The position numbers and the translations under genes are program-made. Below the pieces are notes generated by a model. The model saw nothing but the letters and a program-made list of their open reading frames with translations, made no database searches and was not told where the DNA came from. A stretch of DNA of 64,000 nt from Rhizobiaceae bacterium (lineage in GTDB: Bacteria; Pseudomonadota; Alphaproteobacteria; Rhizobiales; Rhizobiaceae): assembly GCA_017643025.1 (NCBI GenBank), contig JAEPOG010000002.1, positions 1 through 64,000 on the forward strand, written 5' to 3'. Shown piece after piece: positions 61,605 to 64,000 of this stretch; positions within the stretch are counted from its first letter, which is position 1; every line of letters begins with the position of its first letter.

Positions 61605-62486
61605 TTGAAACGATTGGCTTTACTTGCCGCATTTCTGATCGGCGGCAATATCTTGGGGGCTGCGCCCGCTGCTGCATTCTCGGACGACTTTGTCACTAAC
61701 GGAAAGATCGCCAGCGAGGGAAACTGGCCTTGGCAAGTCCGCATAATGCGGCACCCATTTGACCGTTCGGGATTTTGCGGGGGTTCGCTGATCGCCCCGC
61801 AGTGGGTGTTGACCGCGGCTCACTGCATAGTTCTAAAAAACAGGGTACTTACTACGGTAACCATCGGTCATGGCAGCGTGAACCGGAGCGAACTCGACCT
61901 GGTGGACAGCAGCCATATCATCGTCCACCCCGGCTACGGTTCGTTTCCGCAAGCCGACATCGCCCTCATCAGGCTGGCAAAGCCGCTTGATGCTGCCGAG
62001 ACGATCAGGCTGGCCGATGCTGAAACCGACGCGGCGCTCAGCGCAGCTGGCACGAAACTGGTCGTGACCGGCTGGGGCGCCATCATCGATGAAAATCTCG
62101 ATCCCGAAGTGATGACCCTATACATGGAAGGCAATCCCGAGAACATGGAACTCATCCTTCGCAGCGGCTCGGCAAGATTTCCCGAACAGCTGCGCGAAGG
62201 CTGGATAGAGGTGATCGATCACGGCAGCTGCGGCCGCGCATACGACCTGCTTAAAGATCGCAAGCTGGGCGACACCGAGCTGTGCGCCGGGCTGCCCGAG
62301 ATGGGACGCGATTCATGCCAGGGCGACAGCGGCGGCCCGCTGATGGCTCCGGTGGATGGCGGCTTCGTCCAGCTCGGCATCGTTTCATGGGGCTACCAGT
62401 GCGGGCACCCGGCGTTCCCCGGCGTCTATGCGCGGGTGGCTGCGTTCGGGGATTGGATCGAAAAGACGATGGCCGCCAACTATTAG
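61605..62486 (+). CDS. Secreted trypsin-family serine protease (S1A)
   Basis: A 293-residue exported protease. A signal peptide (LKRLALLAAFLIGGNILGAA, cleaved near APAAA-F) is followed by a chymotrypsin-like domain with WVLTAAHCI (His), QADIALIRLAKPL (Asp) and SCQGDSGGPLMA (Ser). The Asp six residues before the nucleophile Ser (R-D-S-C-Q-G-D-S) indicates trypsin-like specificity. The start is TTG at 61605 after GGGAGG; a GTG at 61581 is also possible. It is divergent from the kinase gene with a 65-bp gap. The FHA-protease next door also encodes a trypsin-like domain. Confidence 0.9.
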   Translation: MKRLALLAAFLIGGNILGAAPAAAFSDDFVTNGKIASEGNWPWQVRIMRHPFDRSGFCGGSLIAPQWVLTAAHCIVLKNRVLTTVTIGHGSVNRSELDLVDSSHIIVHPGYGSFPQADIALIRLAKPLDAAETIRLADAETDAALSAAGTKLVVTGWGAIIDENLDPEVMTLYMEGNPENMELILRSGSARFPEQLREGWIEVIDHGSCGRAYDLLKDRKLGDTELCAGLPEMGRDSCQGDSGGPLMAPVDGGFVQLGIVSWGYQCGHPAFPGVYARVAAFGDWIEKTMAANY

Positions 62487-62532
62487 GCTGCGGCCGCAGC
62501 CGGCATCCGATCGAAACAACAATTCACAAACA

Positions 62533-62561
62533 CAAAAAAGGCCCGCCTTTCGGGCGGGCCT
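62533..62561 (-). terminator. Intrinsic terminator of small secreted gene 1
   Basis: Arms AGGCCCGCC (62539-62547) and GGCGGGCCT (62553-62561); on the minus strand a six-T run follows. It lies 20 bases after the stop of the gene at 62582-62956. Confidence 0.85.
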
Positions 62562-62581
62562 CAATGCCGGTTGGTCATGTC

Positions 62582-62956
62582 CTAGCTGAAGGCATAACCG
62601 CCGAATTCGTCGGCGACGATGTCGGTCTCCTCGCAAAGATTGACAGCGTCGAGGAACGTCACCTCGCCGGTGTCGAACGTGATCTTCACGTCGAACAGAC
62701 AGTAGCCCTGGTGGTTGCCGGGCTCCACCATGAAGTAGTCGCCGACATCGATGATATACGGGCCAAGCAGGTCCGGACCCCAGTAGGGGTCATCGACATG
62801 GCTGATCTGCACGCTGTAGATCGGGCTCCAACCATCGTTGTTGATGTAGACCCAGCGCTCATAGGCGGAAGCCGCCGTCGAGGTCAGAAGCGTGGCGGCC
62901 ATCACTGCGGCTGCAGCGAAACCGGCGAACGTCCTGGTAGCAACATTGGTAGTCAT
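62582..62956 (-). CDS. Small secreted protein, tandem copy 1
   Basis: A 124-residue exported protein. The ATG at 62956 (MTTNVATRTFAGFAAAAVMA) has GAGGAGA 7 bases upstream; the signal peptide ends near ASAYE. The mature 90 residues (RWVYINNDGWSPIYSVQISH, GYCLFDVKITFDTGEVTFLD) are beta-rich, with two cysteines that could form a disulfide. Family not recognised. It is followed by an intrinsic terminator, and a palindrome lies upstream. Copy 2 is 574 bp away. Confidence 0.8.
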   Translation of the reverse strand: MTTNVATRTFAGFAAAAVMAATLLTSTAASAYERWVYINNDGWSPIYSVQISHVDDPYWGPDLLGPYIIDVGDYFMVEPGNHQGYCLFDVKITFDTGEVTFLDAVNLCEETDIVADEFGGYAFS

Positions 62957-63035
62957 GATCATTCTCCTCACTCTTTCGCCGCGGCACCATGCCGTCGGCT
63001 GATGGGAGGGTTGTGCCGGATTTCCGCGGGGGCGT

Positions 63036-63055
63036 TTGCGCAGCACTGCGCAAAA
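63036..63055. repeat. 20-bp palindrome upstream of secreted gene copy 1
   Basis: Arms TTTGCGCAG and CTGCGCAAA around CA, 80 bases before the ATG. An identical palindrome is at 63609-63628 before copy 2. It is a probable operator or promoter element. Confidence 0.7.
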
Positions 63056-63112
63056 GGAGAAGGCGCGTTTGGCGCCGGGACGGATGACCAGGTAGCGCCT
63101 GCAAAAGCAAAG

Positions 63113-63135
63113 AGGCCCGCCTTTCGGGCGGGCCT
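63113..63135 (-). terminator. Terminator hairpin of small secreted gene 2
   Basis: The same arms as the copy 1 terminator (63113-63121 and 63127-63135); the following T-run is weaker. Confidence 0.75.
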
Positions 63136-63155
63136 CAATGCTGCGTTGTCATGGT

Positions 63156-63530
63156 TTAGCCGAAGGCATAGGCGCCGAACTCGTCTGCGACGATGTCGGT
63201 CTCCCTGCACAGATCGACGGCCTCCATGTAGGTCACCTCGCCGGTGTCGAAGGTGATCCGCACGTCGAACAGGCAATAGCCCTCGGGATTGACCGGCTCC
63301 ACCATCATGTAGTCGCCGACTTCGATGATGTGCGGGCCGAGCAGATCCGGACCCCAATAGCGGTCGTCGACATGGCTGATCTCCACGCTGTAGATCGGGG
63401 TCCAGCCATCATTGTTGATGTAGACCCAGCGCTCGTAGGCGGAAGCCGCCGTCGAGGTCAGAAGCGTGGCGGCCATCACTGCGGCTGCAGCGAAACCGGC
63501 GAACGTCTTGGTAGCAACATTGGTAGTCAT
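63156..63530 (-). CDS. Small secreted protein, tandem copy 2
   Basis: A 124-residue paralogue of the 62582 gene with an almost identical signal peptide (one conservative change) but roughly one in five residues different in the mature part (for example YSVEISHVDDRYWGPDLLG). Its ribosome-binding site and leader match copy 1. The two cysteines are kept. It is probably expressed under the same control. Function unknown. Confidence 0.8.
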   Translation of the reverse strand: MTTNVATKTFAGFAAAAVMAATLLTSTAASAYERWVYINNDGWTPIYSVEISHVDDRYWGPDLLGPHIIEVGDYMMVEPVNPEGYCLFDVRITFDTGEVTYMEAVDLCRETDIVADEFGAYAFG

Positions 63531-63608
63531 GATCATTCTCCTCACATTTTCGCCGCGGCACCATGCCGTCGGCTGATGGGAGGGTTGTGCCGGATTTCCG
63601 CGGGGGCA

Positions 63609-63628
63609 TTTGCGCAGCACTGCGCAAA
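63609..63628. repeat. 20-bp palindrome upstream of secreted gene copy 2
   Basis: The same perfect palindrome as at 63036-63055. Confidence 0.7.
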
Positions 63629-63721
63629 AGGGAGAATGCGATGAAGCGTGCTGAAAATCTGCGCCTGCCGGCAGATCGAACGACCTTGCCGCCAGACCGC
63701 GTGCGGCACTAAGTTCGCGGC

Positions 63722-64000
63722 ATGTCCGATGCCTCGACCGACATCGCCGATCACCGCGCGATCATTGCCGCGCTCTCGCACGAGGACCGGCAGGTGATCA
63801 CCGCCAAGTCGGACCTGCCGGGACTGGTGCGCTTCGGCATCCATTTCGGGCTGGTGCTGGCGCTCGGCAGCTGGATAGCGGCGGGCGGCGCCTACTGGCA
63901 GCTGCTTCTCGTGCCGCAGGGCATCCTGATCGCCTTCCTGTTCACGCCGCTGCATGAAGCGATCCACGACACGGCGTTCCGAACGCCGCTCCTCAACCGG
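63722..64000 (+). CDS. Fatty-acid desaturase-family protein, N-terminal part
   Basis: It starts at the ATG at 63722 (MSDASTDIADHRAIIAALS) and is cut by the window end. After a short polar N-terminus there are two hydrophobic segments and then TPLHEAIHDTAF, the first His box (HxxxH) of membrane di-iron desaturases and hydroxylases. The substrate cannot be inferred from this part. Confidence 0.8.
   Translation, partial: MSDASTDIADHRAIIAALSHEDRQVITAKSDLPGLVRFGIHFGLVLALGSWIAAGGAYWQLLLVPQGILIAFLFTPLHEAIHDTAFRTPLLNR

Overview
The window is GC-rich alphaproteobacterial DNA dominated by one large integrative and conjugative element (ICE). Its right boundary is visible. A tyrosine integrase (53587-54930, minus) is followed 195 bp later by a displaced 3' fragment of a tRNA-Arg(CCG) gene (55126-55170), which I read as attR. 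The fragment starts in the anticodon loop and runs to CCA with no 5' half. The intact tRNA should therefore be at the left end of the ICE, and no such gene is in the window. By inference everything from base 1 to about 55125 is ICE, and host chromosome begins at 55171.

ICE, left to right. (1) Cargo at 1-4762: the end of cysD, fused cysNC, a DUF6671 gene, a small ORF and a LysR regulator. (2) A 6.9 kb module (4836-11739) bounded by imperfect inverted repeats and carrying chromate resistance (chrB, chrA, MFS) and nickel/cobalt efflux (NreA/RcnR-type sensor, NreB-like MFS, frameshifted rcnA). It splits a DUF2274 gene at the end of the trb operon. (3) A type IV secretion operon, trbBCDEJKLFGI (11843-21219, all minus). 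(4) A CopG-like protein, TraG coupling protein, DUF3363 relaxase, and an intergenic oriT candidate with an IncP-like nic motif (25740-25747). (5) A leading region (25.8-47.7 kb), mostly minus strand: transglycosylase, DUF736, TraF peptidase, DUF2840, ParA, AlpA-like HTH, a frameshifted DUF6499-DUF2285 gene, toprim protein, strawberry-notch helicase/methyltransferase, a run of small orphan proteins, a large ParB-like protein, a PP-loop protein and ArdC. (6) A plus-strand defence operon (48001-53543): AAA/DUF4143 ATPase, HamA-like nuclease and HamB-like helicase, that is, a Hachiman-type system with an extra upstream ATPase. (7) The integrase and attR.

Host side (55171-64000): a signalling and proteolysis cluster encodes a CRP/TPR/SLOG-like/degenerate-cyclase fusion protein, a membrane FHA-trypsin protein, a TPR Ser/Thr kinase and a secreted trypsin. 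It is followed by two tandemly duplicated small secreted proteins and the start of a fatty-acid desaturase. I do not recognise the kinase/FHA-protease/SLOG-cyclase-like combination as a named system, and it is the best candidate here for something undescribed.

The least expected non-coding signals are two families of leaders with compensatory stem changes: one upstream of DUF736 and DUF2493, the other upstream of the ParB-like gene and ardC. All four genes have the predicted transferred strand as their template, which is compatible with early expression in recipients. Other such signals are a 22-bp-period repeat array over the defence promoter and three near-identical hairpins placed just before start codons among the small genes.
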